DNA from: Marixanthomonas sp963974425 | GTDB taxonomy: Bacteria; Bacteroidota; Bacteroidia; Flavobacteriales; Flavobacteriaceae | Assembly: GCF_963974425.1 (NCBI RefSeq) | Contig: NZ_CAXBCK010000035.1 | Location: forward strand, 1-39,275 | Length of the DNA: 39,275 bases | Direction: 5' to 3' | Shown: piece by piece, positions 23,723 to 31,477 of the stretch | Numbering within the stretch: position 1 is the first letter of the stretch | Layout: each line of letters starts with the position of its first letter | Notes under the pieces: generated by a model | What the model was told of the DNA's origin: nothing | The model's database searches: none | The model's input: only the letters and a program-made list of their open reading frames with translations | Program-made: the position numbers and the translations under genes

Positions 23723-24586
23723 ATGAAAAAGTTACTTACCAAATTAACAGGAAAATACTTAAACGCAACAGCCCCTTTATTCCCTAAACTGAATAGAGAA
23801 CAAGCTTTTAAATTGTTGTGTAAGGTGCAAGCCGTGCCGATTTCAAAAGAGGGATATGACTTTTTTGAAACTGCTGAAACATCATACATTGAAGTGCCTC
23901 AAGCTTCTATTGCGGTACACAAATGGGGAAACGGACCTAAGAAAATACTTTTTCTACACGGATGGATGAGTCATTCTAAAAGATGGCAGCCTTATATTAA
24001 TAAGTTAGATACTTCAGAATATACCATTTACTCATTAGATGCTCCAGCACATGGTCTTTCAAAAGGAAAGACCATGAATATTGAGATGTATCGTCAGGCT
24101 ACCGAGGCTATAATTCAAAAATTAGGAGGCGTAGACCATTTAGTTTGTCATTCTTTAGGAAGTTTAGTAGGTGCATATACTTTTTTAGCTAACAAAGAAA
24201 TTCAGGTTAACGACTATATCATTATGGGAGCTCCTGCAGGGATGAATTCCATTTATGGATTTTTTAGAGACGCTCTAAAACTATCAAATAAAACTATTGA
24301 TAATTTGGGAATAAAAGTAGATTCCGTTTTAAAAGTCCCGGCATCACAACTTACCATGAAACATTTTTTTGATGAGGCTGAAAGATCAATATTTGTGGTT
24401 CATGAAGAATCTGATAAAATAACGCCCATTTCAGAAATAAAAAAAGCAATACAAGCTACTAATACACCTATACAAACTTGGTTTACAACCGGTCAAGACC
24501 ACAATCTTACCGAAACAGAAACAGTTGAAACCATTATAAACCATATAACTGAAAAAAATACTAAACAAAAAGAACTATGTATTTAA
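23723..24586 (+). CDS. Alpha/beta hydrolase in the TetR-controlled operon
   Basis: 287 residues, cytosolic. The oxyanion segment ILFLHGWMSHSKRW is near 75-88 and LDAPAHGLSKGK near 105-116. The nucleophile S144 lies in VCHSLGS, where Cys142 replaces the usual first Gly of G-x-S-x-G. The acid is probably in HEESDKITP and the base in GQDHNLTE near the C-terminus. It begins 32 bp after tetR, and its last ten bases overlap the next gene, so the two are surely co-transcribed and coupled. Esterase or lipase-like activity on an acyl substrate is likely; the substrate is unknown. Confidence 0.9.
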   Translation: MKKLLTKLTGKYLNATAPLFPKLNREQAFKLLCKVQAVPISKEGYDFFETAETSYIEVPQASIAVHKWGNGPKKILFLHGWMSHSKRWQPYINKLDTSEYTIYSLDAPAHGLSKGKTMNIEMYRQATEAIIQKLGGVDHLVCHSLGSLVGAYTFLANKEIQVNDYIIMGAPAGMNSIYGFFRDALKLSNKTIDNLGIKVDSVLKVPASQLTMKHFFDEAERSIFVVHEESDKITPISEIKKAIQATNTPIQTWFTTGQDHNLTETETVETIINHITEKNTKQKELCI

Positions 24587-25056
24587 AAGAATTTGAAATC
24601 CGTTGGGACGATGTAGATGCCAACCGCCACTTACGAAATAGTGCATTTATAGACTATATGAGCCATACTCGAATGAGTTTTTTTAGCGAAAAGGGGTTTG
24701 GGCAAAAACATTTAGCCGAAATGAACTTAGGCCCAGTGGCTCTCTACGAACGTATGTATTATTTTAAAGAAGCGTTTCCTGGCAAACCACTACGTGTTTC
24801 ATTACAATTAAGAGGACTTTCGGAAAAAGGAACTTTTTTTGAGTTTGTACACAATTTCTATGACCATAAGGGAAGAAACTTAGGTCGTTGCGAAATGTTA
24901 GGCGCTTGGATTGACCTTAAAGAACGAAAACTGGTTCCGTTACCAAAAGAGTTTTATAGCTTTTTAGATGGTATTGATAAAACTGATGATTTTAGAACAA
25001 TTACCAAAGAGGATACGCGTAAACACGGGCAGTTTCCGAAGGATTTAGAGCAATAA
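24577..25056 (+). CDS. Acyl-CoA thioesterase (YbgC/FadM-like hot-dog fold)
   Basis: A 159-residue hot-dog protein. The N-terminal EIRWDDVDANRHLRNSAFIDYMSHTR carries the 4-hydroxybenzoyl-CoA thioesterase signature, with D14, N16 and H18 as the catalytic region. A beta-rich remainder includes RVSLQLRGLSEKGTFFEFVHNF. It should hydrolyse acyl-CoA or a related thioester in the cytosol. It overlaps the hydrolase gene by ten bases. Together with that enzyme and the TetR regulator it forms a small acyl-handling module. It ends just before the inverted repeat at 25063. Confidence 0.9.
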   Translation: MYLKEFEIRWDDVDANRHLRNSAFIDYMSHTRMSFFSEKGFGQKHLAEMNLGPVALYERMYYFKEAFPGKPLRVSLQLRGLSEKGTFFEFVHNFYDHKGRNLGRCEMLGAWIDLKERKLVPLPKEFYSFLDGIDKTDDFRTITKEDTRKHGQFPKDLEQ

Positions 25057-25062
25057 ATCAAC

Positions 25063-25208
25063 CGGAGGTTTCGATATATTCCGCCAAAGGCGGAACACTC
25101 AACCACCTCACCGTTTTAATGTAAAGTTTACACTGTGAGATGGTTGAATATTTCGAGGTACGAGAAGCGCGATGTGCTGAGCGAAGTCGAAGTATATCGA
25201 AACCTCCG
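25063..25208. repeat. Compound inverted-repeat element (146 bp)
   Basis: The outer arms CGGAGGTTTCGATATA (25063-25078) and TATATCGAAACCTCCG (25193-25208) are perfect 16-bp inverted repeats. Inside are TTCCGCC-AAA-GGCGGAA (25079-25095), TCAACCACCTCAC paired with GTGAGATGGTTGA (25099-25111 with 25135-25147, one mismatch) and TGTAAA-G-TTTACA (25120-25132). The segment GTGCTGAGCGAAGTCGAAG (25174-25192) resembles a unit common in flavobacterial intergenic repeats. It lies between convergent genes and has no coding capacity that looks real. Confidence 0.8.
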
Positions 25209-25239
25209 AAATGAAAGCGCAACTTATACGAGCAACCTC

Positions 25240-25599
25240 TTATTCCTCATTGTAAAAAAACTGCTCTTTTACAATTTTTCCGTCTTTTACTTGATACACT
25301 CCAATTTCGGACATTTGACTGCGTTGGCCACTAGGTTTATGTGTAGTATCCATTTCATGGCGCACGCTAAACCAGTTATCTGCCACAATAGGTTCACTGG
25401 TATGACGGCTGTGTACTTCGAAATTTTCTTGCCACCATTCTCCTTTTTTGGCAACTTCATCCATTCCATTAGCAACAGGGTTATCACCAGTAGGTTCAAT
25501 ACTTACAATATTTGGACTATACAATTCTTGATAACAGCGTTCTTCTTGATCGCTATTACACCAATTTACTAGGTTTTCTGCAATTTCTTTTGTGTTCAT
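25240..25599 (-). CDS. SnoaL-like / NTF2-fold protein
   Basis: A 119-residue protein with the cone-shaped NTF2-fold pattern: an N-terminal helix pair (NTKEIAENLVNWCNSDQEERCYQELYSPNIVSIEP), then GMDEVAKKGEWWQENFEVHS and strands ending in SQMSEIGVYQVKDGKIVKEQFFY. This matches stand-alone SnoaL-like proteins, which may be small isomerases, hydrolases or binding proteins. No catalytic set can be assigned. It is a single gene, convergent with the thioesterase across the repeat element. Cytosolic, normal length. Confidence 0.85.
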   Translation of the reverse strand: MNTKEIAENLVNWCNSDQEERCYQELYSPNIVSIEPTGDNPVANGMDEVAKKGEWWQENFEVHSRHTSEPIVADNWFSVRHEMDTTHKPSGQRSQMSEIGVYQVKDGKIVKEQFFYNEE

Positions 25600-25673
25600 A
25601 ATGGTAAGTTTTTTTGTTTATTTAAAGATAGTTAAAAACTCATAACATTACCATTCAGTATATTACATAACAG

Positions 25674-26480
25674 TTAAGCTTGTTGCTTAAAAGTGTAACC
25701 TAGTATGTTAGGAAGATTAATCGAAGTTACTTTTTTGTAAACCGTATTTTCTTTTTCTTTGGAATAAGAAGGTGGCTCAAGATTCAATTCAGTTGCTTTT
25801 TGGGTGTAGTAATGCCTTTTAATAGGATGAAAAGGCGTTACAGCGTTAAAAATATGCCCAAAAGAATCTTGTTTTATAATTTCCGAAAGGATAGCTATGC
25901 AGTCATCTCTATGGATTAAATTAACAGGAGCATTTCCGTGGTTCAGGTTTTTTCTTCCAGCTAAATAACGCACGGGTTGTCGTTTTCCACCTAATAACCC
26001 ACCAAACCGTACGATTGTTGTTTTAAAAACTTCAGAAGAGAAAAATATTTTTTCTACTTCTATTAGTTGTTTGGCAGCGTTGGTTTCAGCTATGGGTTTG
26101 TCTTTTTCCGTTACGGTGCCTTGCGCATCACTATACACTGAAGTACTGCTTACAAGAATCACATTTTTTACTGAAGACTTTTCAATTTCATTTAAAAAAT
26201 GGGACATTTTAGCGACGTGATTAGCGCCAGTATTTTTTCGTAAACCCGGCGGAATCATAATAACTAAACAATCAATATCTTTTAAAAAAGCTTCCACTTC
26301 ACCTGAAACGCCATCTTCCGAAATTTCAACAGGATAGGTTTCTATTCCGTTACGTTGCAATGTGCCAGCTTTCTCAATGCTTGTTACCGATCCTTTTATA
26401 CGATACCCTAAATTTTGTAAGTGTATGGAAAACGGTTTTCCTAGCCATCCAAGGCCAGCAATTGCTATGGTTTTATTCAT
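25674..26480 (-). CDS. NAD(P)-binding epimerase/dehydratase-like protein (YeeZ-like)
   Basis: A 268-residue extended SDR-like protein. The Rossmann motif is IAGLGWLGKP (7-16), a GxGxxG-type variant, followed by VIMIPPG near 74-80 and VSSTSVYSD near 110-118. RFGGLLGGKRQPVRYLAGR and NLIHRDDCI follow, as in YeeZ-type NAD-dependent epimerase family proteins. The usual YxxxK catalytic pair is not clear, so it may be a non-classical member. It ends with KQQA. It is 19 bp downstream of the M28 peptidase gene on the same strand and could be co-transcribed with it. Confidence 0.85.
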   Translation of the reverse strand: MNKTIAIAGLGWLGKPFSIHLQNLGYRIKGSVTSIEKAGTLQRNGIETYPVEISEDGVSGEVEAFLKDIDCLVIMIPPGLRKNTGANHVAKMSHFLNEIEKSSVKNVILVSSTSVYSDAQGTVTEKDKPIAETNAAKQLIEVEKIFFSSEVFKTTIVRFGGLLGGKRQPVRYLAGRKNLNHGNAPVNLIHRDDCIAILSEIIKQDSFGHIFNAVTPFHPIKRHYYTQKATELNLEPPSYSKEKENTVYKKVTSINLPNILGYTFKQQA

Positions 26481-26499
26481 TTTGTAGGTTGTTTTTTGC

Positions 26500-28842
26500 T
26501 TAAAAAGTTAAACTATCTTTTTTAAAGGTTGGCAACTTATCAACGGCAAAAGTACGTTTTATAACAATGGCATCTGTAACCACAAAAGGTTTTGGCATCA
26601 TATTTTTAGGGCGTTTACTAATGCTGAAATTAGCATTATCCATTAAATCATACGAAAATTCTAAAGCAGTAAATGAAACGGACTTTTTTGATTCAGTTGT
26701 AAACGAAACTTCTAGCGAATCATTGTTATTCACCCAATACCGAAGTAACAAATCACTTTTTCTGTTTCCGTAAACAAAACCAGTACTATCTTTTAGCGCT
26801 TTTTGACCATTAAAGGAAAGAGAATTGAATGAAACATCTGCATCTGCATATAAATTTAATTGATTGATATTTCGTTTTGGGATAATGGTGAATGTAACTT
26901 CCTTTCGGTTATTTATAATCGTGTCTTTCTTTAAATTAATTTGAAAAGGAGTTATTGACTTTTCAGGAGCTTTTGCAGCGTAGGTATAGCCTGTATTATA
27001 TTTGCTGCCAGAAGCACCCAGTATTTCTGACGGTACTCCAATGGGTTTTTCACCTAAATAACCTTTAGTCCAATCGTCCAACATGTTATCGTAGGTAAGC
27101 CAATAGGATTCGTCCGCGTCTTTATCTTGATAATAAATTAAACTATTGGGTTTTTGGCGTGTTTCAGAAAAATCACTGGTAAAGTGAGCTTCCATAAAAA
27201 ACCCAAAGGCAAATAAAAAGCAAAGAATGGAAAGTAGTTTCTTCCAACTATAAAAACCAAATACTGGAAGTAATAAACCAAATAATAAAACGGTAAATAC
27301 GCAGCTGATCACGACCATTTCGGAACCTAATCCAACTGGGAAAAACTGAATAAGCGGTGAAAAGAAAAACAAAGCTGGAGCGGCCAATAAAACCATTAAA
27401 AGCAAGCTAGGTTTTTCTTGTTTGATAAGTATCCAAAGCGACAACAGCCCAAAGAATACAGGAATTATAAAATACGCTGCTCCTTTTAAAATAACAAAAA
27501 CAGCCACATTGATAAGAACCCAAAAAATTAGTGGTGCCACATAGACTGAAGCTACTGGTTCCCTATTGGCAAAGCGCCTGTACAGATAAAGGGTAATGGA
27601 AAGAGAAAGGAAAACAAAGAACGCTACATAAGCGTGACCATTATATTTAAAACCGTGTTGTACTTCGTTGTATTGCGGGTAGATAGCAAGTAACAATTTC
27701 CAACCAAAAAATCCAATTAGTCCACAAGCAACCAAAGAAAGTAAAAAAGGAACAAAGCCTTTAGCGATGCCTTTCCCTGTTATTTTCTCTTTTTTAAATC
27801 CATAGAAAATAAGAATGCCAAATAGCACAGTTGCGACTAAAAGTAGTGGCAATATCCATAAAAAGGGAAATGAAATCATTTTTAAAAAAGGAACATTTAC
27901 ATACACATATTCATCGTTCGATTTCAAGTTATTTAAATCGGCATCGGCAAAATAATGTAGCAAAGGCAATAGATAACTCCCTTGATGTTGCAAGGTTTCT
28001 ATGTCTAAATTTTCAATAGTATCGTTAGCAGTATGATAATCAAAATGATCGTCTATAAACGCAAAAAAGTAACTAGGAATGTCGCCATTTTCCCTAAAAA
28101 TGGTGGAATCGGTATCGTTTGGCAACATTTTATAGACGCTATACATTAAAGAAGATGCCACTGGGTAGTCTGGGTTTGCTTTTATAAAAGCTTTAACCAA
28201 TTTTTCATTACCTCCATTTGTTTCTAAAATCATATTACTAGGCCCACCACTACCTCTGGCTTCAAAATTGAGAACGAGCCCTACATCTTTTGCCCACGGA
28301 TGCTCATTTACAAATAACTTTGCGCCATCTAGGCCAATTTCTTCAGCATCGGTAAATACAACGATGATATCATTTTTAGGCTTTTTACCGCTCGCTTGGT
28401 ACGCACGAAGGCTTTCTAAAATGGTGACAATACCACTTCCGGCATCGCTCGCACCTGGAGAAGGTACTAAGGCGCTATCATAATGCGAAAGTAACACAAG
28501 ACCTTTCCCATGTCCAGTCCCTTCCATTCGAGCCACAATATTAATGGGACGATTCATGGTTCTACTTTGGGTGGTAAAAACAAATCCTTCTTGTGTTTGG
28601 GTTTGCAACCCTAGCTTCTCTAATTCACTAACTAAATACTTTCTAACGGTTGCGTGTTCTTGAGAACCATGGTAGTGCGGCTTTTTAGCAATGTGCTGTA
28701 ATTGCTCAAGGGCACGTTCGGTTGAAAACTCGGTTTTTGCAATACTCTTAGGAGTGCCTTCTCTTGGCATTAAGCTATAAAAAGAATAATAGATTAATCC
28801 TAGTACGATTAGTAGGGAAAGAACAGCAGATACTCGTTTCAT
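26500..28842 (-). CDS. M28 family membrane metallopeptidase
   Basis: A 780-residue protein with an N-terminal TM anchor (about 5-23) and an M28 aminopeptidase-like domain. The co-catalytic zinc ligands are visible: H120 (LLSHYDS), D133 (ASDAGSG), E167/E168 (DAEEIG), E194 (NFEARG) and H270 (DYHTAND). From about 325 to 560 there are some eight TM helices, then a C-terminal beta-rich extracytoplasmic domain. This layout resembles the large membrane-bound M28 proteins related to eukaryotic Fxna/ERMP1. It probably trims peptides in the periplasm. The gene is divergent from the CBS gene. Confidence 0.9.
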   Translation of the reverse strand: MKRVSAVLSLLIVLGLIYYSFYSLMPREGTPKSIAKTEFSTERALEQLQHIAKKPHYHGSQEHATVRKYLVSELEKLGLQTQTQEGFVFTTQSRTMNRPINIVARMEGTGHGKGLVLLSHYDSALVPSPGASDAGSGIVTILESLRAYQASGKKPKNDIIVVFTDAEEIGLDGAKLFVNEHPWAKDVGLVLNFEARGSGGPSNMILETNGGNEKLVKAFIKANPDYPVASSLMYSVYKMLPNDTDSTIFRENGDIPSYFFAFIDDHFDYHTANDTIENLDIETLQHQGSYLLPLLHYFADADLNNLKSNDEYVYVNVPFLKMISFPFLWILPLLLVATVLFGILIFYGFKKEKITGKGIAKGFVPFLLSLVACGLIGFFGWKLLLAIYPQYNEVQHGFKYNGHAYVAFFVFLSLSITLYLYRRFANREPVASVYVAPLIFWVLINVAVFVILKGAAYFIIPVFFGLLSLWILIKQEKPSLLLMVLLAAPALFFFSPLIQFFPVGLGSEMVVISCVFTVLLFGLLLPVFGFYSWKKLLSILCFLFAFGFFMEAHFTSDFSETRQKPNSLIYYQDKDADESYWLTYDNMLDDWTKGYLGEKPIGVPSEILGASGSKYNTGYTYAAKAPEKSITPFQINLKKDTIINNRKEVTFTIIPKRNINQLNLYADADVSFNSLSFNGQKALKDSTGFVYGNRKSDLLLRYWVNNNDSLEVSFTTESKKSVSFTALEFSYDLMDNANFSISKRPKNMMPKPFVVTDAIVIKRTFAVDKLPTFKKDSLTF

Positions 28843-28963
28843 GGGTTGGCTTTTTAACGTTCTAAAAGTACGATATTTAATGAGATTGTTCCTTTTCAGA
28901 AATAAATAGTAAACAGCCTATTATAAAAATGACTATATTTAAAGGAGATAAAAAGCTAAGAAT

Positions 28964-29428
28964 ATGGGAATTAAAAATTATATAGGAAAACGAGCAAAAC
29001 CAAAAAAGGGCTCTTCAGAAAACATTAAAGTTTCAGATTATATGAGCAGAAATTTAATAACATTTAAACCCGAACAAACTGTTTTGGAAGTAATGAACAC
29101 GCTCATTAAAAAGAAAATTTCCGGTGGGCCGGTTGTAAATGATAATTACGAGTTAGTTGGAATAATTAGTGAAGGTGATTGTATTAAAGAGATTAGTAAC
29201 AGTCGCTATCACAACCTGCCAATGGAAGAAATTAAAGTAGAAGACCACATGATTAAAGAAGTGGAAACTATTGATGGAGAGATGAACCTATTTGATGCCG
29301 CTGAGAAATTTTTAAGAGATAAACGGCGACGTTTTCCCATATGTGAACATGGGAAATTGGTTGGACAGATAAGCCAAAAAGATGTGTTAAAAGCGGCGTT
29401 GGAATTAAAAGGAAATAGCTGGAAATAG
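28964..29428 (+). CDS. CBS-domain pair protein
   Basis: 154 residues with two CBS motifs: KVSDYMSRNLITFKPEQTVLEVMNTLIKKKISGGPVVND (about 22-61) followed by ELVGIISEGDCI, and a second at about 90-150 (KVEDHMIKEVETIDGEMNLFDAAEKFL; KLVGQISQKDVLKA). CBS pairs bind adenosyl ligands such as AMP or ATP and act as sensors. There is no fused catalytic domain. A TATATTTA box (28934-28941) may be the -7 element. Its TAG abuts the stop of the convergent zinc-ribbon gene. Confidence 0.93.
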   Translation: MGIKNYIGKRAKPKKGSSENIKVSDYMSRNLITFKPEQTVLEVMNTLIKKKISGGPVVNDNYELVGIISEGDCIKEISNSRYHNLPMEEIKVEDHMIKEVETIDGEMNLFDAAEKFLRDKRRRFPICEHGKLVGQISQKDVLKAALELKGNSWK

Positions 29429-29785
29429 TTACATGGTTAATTCTGTTTTGACTAACAAATACCAATCATCCTCAAGTGGTAAATAGCCTTGATCGTAGAC
29501 GTACAAATAGACACTTCCCACTTTGGTAACGTATTGTCCAGTAAAAAATTGAAAATTAAAACCGTGCTTTTGTAGGGTTTGTTTTTTTACTTTGGTTTTA
29601 TCTTTTGTGTTTAGCTTTTCTAGAATGCGATAATTTTTACGCAACCGGTTGTTAATGTTGCGCACTAAATTTTTGTTGTCTTTATTTAAAGCATTGTTAT
29701 GGGAATTGCGGCATGCATCGCTACAAAACTTTTTGTCTGCTCGACCAATTATTTTATCGCCACATTCGGGACAAGCTCTTTCCAT
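29429..29785 (-). CDS. Small zinc-ribbon protein
   Basis: 118 residues. The N-terminal zinc ribbon has C5, C8, C21 and C25 (CPECGDKIIGRADKKFCSDAC), like short DUF2116-type ribbons. It is followed by a basic helical stretch (NINNRLRKNYRILEKLNTKDKTKVKKQ) and a C-terminal beta-hairpin region. A nucleic-acid contact role is plausible from the charge but unproven. It is separated from the upstream NUMOD4/HNH gene by two bases, so the two are likely co-transcribed. The stop abuts the CBS gene stop. Confidence 0.8.
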   Translation of the reverse strand: MERACPECGDKIIGRADKKFCSDACRNSHNNALNKDNKNLVRNINNRLRKNYRILEKLNTKDKTKVKKQTLQKHGFNFQFFTGQYVTKVGSVYLYVYDQGYLPLEDDWYLLVKTELTM

Positions 29786-29787
29786 AT

Positions 29788-30348
29788 TTATTTATAATCT
29801 ATATGCCCCCAGTTTTTACCAGATTTTATTCGGTACAATTGCATTTCTGAAATTCCAAATTGCTTAGCAATTAATCGTAATCGCGTTCTACGATTGGGGT
29901 CGAATATCTTCTTCTTTAATAATCTAACCTTCTCGGGCGTAAGTTTAGCATACTTTGGCTTTAATAAAGCTTCTTTTTTTGCTTTTATCACCGCTGGGCT
30001 ATTTTTATTATGCTCTGTAAGTTCCTTACGGTTGGCAAATTTTAAGTTATCTACGTGATTGTTTGCTTTATTAAAGTCTTTATGAATCACTAAATTTTTA
30101 CCTTCGGTTTCTTCTAAAAACAATTGAGCAACGGCTCGATGCATGTAAATCAAACTGGTTTTCCCATTCTTTTTTAAGGTTGAGAAAACTTCATAACCAT
30201 TTAAAGTATAGGTTTTTAGGAATTCACCATCAGGATTATTTTTATAATGTTTTACTCTTCCGTAGTTAGAAATATCAATACTATCACTTCTACGCCATGA
30301 GGGATCGGAAAATTTCTTCCAAACCTCTCCTTTTAAATTTGGTATCAT
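29788..30348 (-). CDS. NUMOD4/HNH homing-endonuclease-like protein
   Basis: 186 residues. The N-terminus, EVWKKFSDPSWRRSDSIDISNYGRVKHYK, is a NUMOD4 motif. The middle, YMHRAVAQLFLEETEGKNLVIHKDFNKANNHVDNLKFANRKE (about 68-109), fits an HNH_3 endonuclease core with the expected His, HKD and N...NL positions. The C-terminal 55 residues look like a helix-turn-helix (LTPEKVRLLKKKI ... LIAKQFGISEMQLYRIKSGKNW). This composition is typical of free-standing homing-endonuclease-like or phage-related proteins. No intron, intein or prophage is visible around it, so it may be a domesticated or isolated selfish gene. Confidence 0.85.
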   Translation of the reverse strand: MIPNLKGEVWKKFSDPSWRRSDSIDISNYGRVKHYKNNPDGEFLKTYTLNGYEVFSTLKKNGKTSLIYMHRAVAQLFLEETEGKNLVIHKDFNKANNHVDNLKFANRKELTEHNKNSPAVIKAKKEALLKPKYAKLTPEKVRLLKKKIFDPNRRTRLRLIAKQFGISEMQLYRIKSGKNWGHIDYK

Positions 30349-30401
30349 TTTAGGGGGAGTTTATATCAAATATAGTAAAAATAACTTTTTAGGATAGAAA
30401 T

Positions 30402-31322
30402 TTATTGATTTTCAAGGGTTTTATCCTGTTTTGTGGGTAGATTAAAGCGGTAAATAGCTTCAATTTTAGCAAAAAAACCACCTTTCATTTCTGGGTTTAG
30501 TTGCGTGCGGTCGTCACCAAAACTAAAGGCTGAAAGTCCTAAATCGATAGTTTCACCATCTGTATAAACCTCATAGTTATTGCTGGAATAGCCTAGTTTT
30601 GTTCGTAGTAAGACACTTTTGTCTAGAAAATTAAACTGCCAGTAAGCGGCAAATTCCAATGAGCTTAAATCAACGTACGTATCGGGCTGATTTTCTTTTT
30701 TTATATTGAAACTTCTCCCAATACCAAAATAATCCATTCCAATAGTGGTTTTTCCCAAGTCATAGCTTACATCTGCTGAAATGGGCAGTGACATATCCAT
30801 TTCAAACTTTTTATTAGGACTTAAATAATACCAACCAATAATTGGTGTAGTAAAAAAACCGAAAGCTTCTTGGGAACCATAGACTCCAAAACGGTAAATT
30901 AAATTTTCTTTTTTCTGAAGTTTCAGCAAAGCAAAGCCTCCTAAATAGAAATCATCGCTGGAAATATCATTGTAGTCTGAAGCAATTTTAGGCAATAAAA
31001 CTATTGTCGAACTCCATCTTTCAGAATACGTAGAAGCCAAACCTAATTTTATATTTGTACTGTATAAACTAGTGCGTTCGGCTTCAGGAAACAGCTGTAA
31101 ATTGTTTGCGCTAAAATCGGCTCCAGTGATTAAAGCGTGGTTGTCATTGAGAACGACAGGAAAGGTAAGGCCAACCTCAAAAGATCGAATACTCGTACTG
31201 CTGTTGGTTCCTTCAAAATCGTTATTAAATGTTTCGCCGTAACCTATTCTAAAAATATCAACATAGTCTTGTGCAAAAGTCAACATTGGGACAAGAAGTA
31301 ATAGCAAAAGTAATTTTTTCAA
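30402..31322 (-). CDS. DUF6268-like outer membrane beta-barrel protein
   Basis: 306 residues with a signal peptide (MKKLLLLLLLVPMLTFAQ). The mature chain alternates amphipathic strands with aromatic ends (DIFRIGYGETFN; SFEVGLTFPVVL; NLIYRFGVYGSQ; TIGMDYFGIGRSF; LLRTKLGYSSN; GGFFAKIEAIYRFNLP), a pattern of an outer-membrane beta-barrel. The layout fits the DUF6268 group of Bacteroidota. The function is unknown; a porin or structural barrel is possible. It is divergent from ileS. Confidence 0.75.
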   Translation of the reverse strand: MKKLLLLLLLVPMLTFAQDYVDIFRIGYGETFNNDFEGTNSSTSIRSFEVGLTFPVVLNDNHALITGADFSANNLQLFPEAERTSLYSTNIKLGLASTYSERWSSTIVLLPKIASDYNDISSDDFYLGGFALLKLQKKENLIYRFGVYGSQEAFGFFTTPIIGWYYLSPNKKFEMDMSLPISADVSYDLGKTTIGMDYFGIGRSFNIKKENQPDTYVDLSSLEFAAYWQFNFLDKSVLLRTKLGYSSNNYEVYTDGETIDLGLSAFSFGDDRTQLNPEMKGGFFAKIEAIYRFNLPTKQDKTLENQ

Positions 31323-31477
31323 AAGCGGTTGGTTTTTTAGTAAATATAGAAAAATATGAAAGAAACTTCTTTAAAGGAATAAAAATCACATTAGCAATGT
31401 GTTATTTGAAGGTTCCCAAGATAGACTTTTTCAGTAAAATTTCTTACTTTCGCAACCTTATTGAAATGCAACTTGTT

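Noticed and set aside
25135..25572. A 145-codon plus-strand frame starting inside the inverted repeat
   Set aside because: Most of it is antisense to the SnoaL-like gene and the rest is repeat; the product has no coherent domain.
31271..31477. Upstream extension of ileS
   Set aside because: It overlaps the divergent outer-membrane gene and a promoter-like box; the family starts near MSKK.
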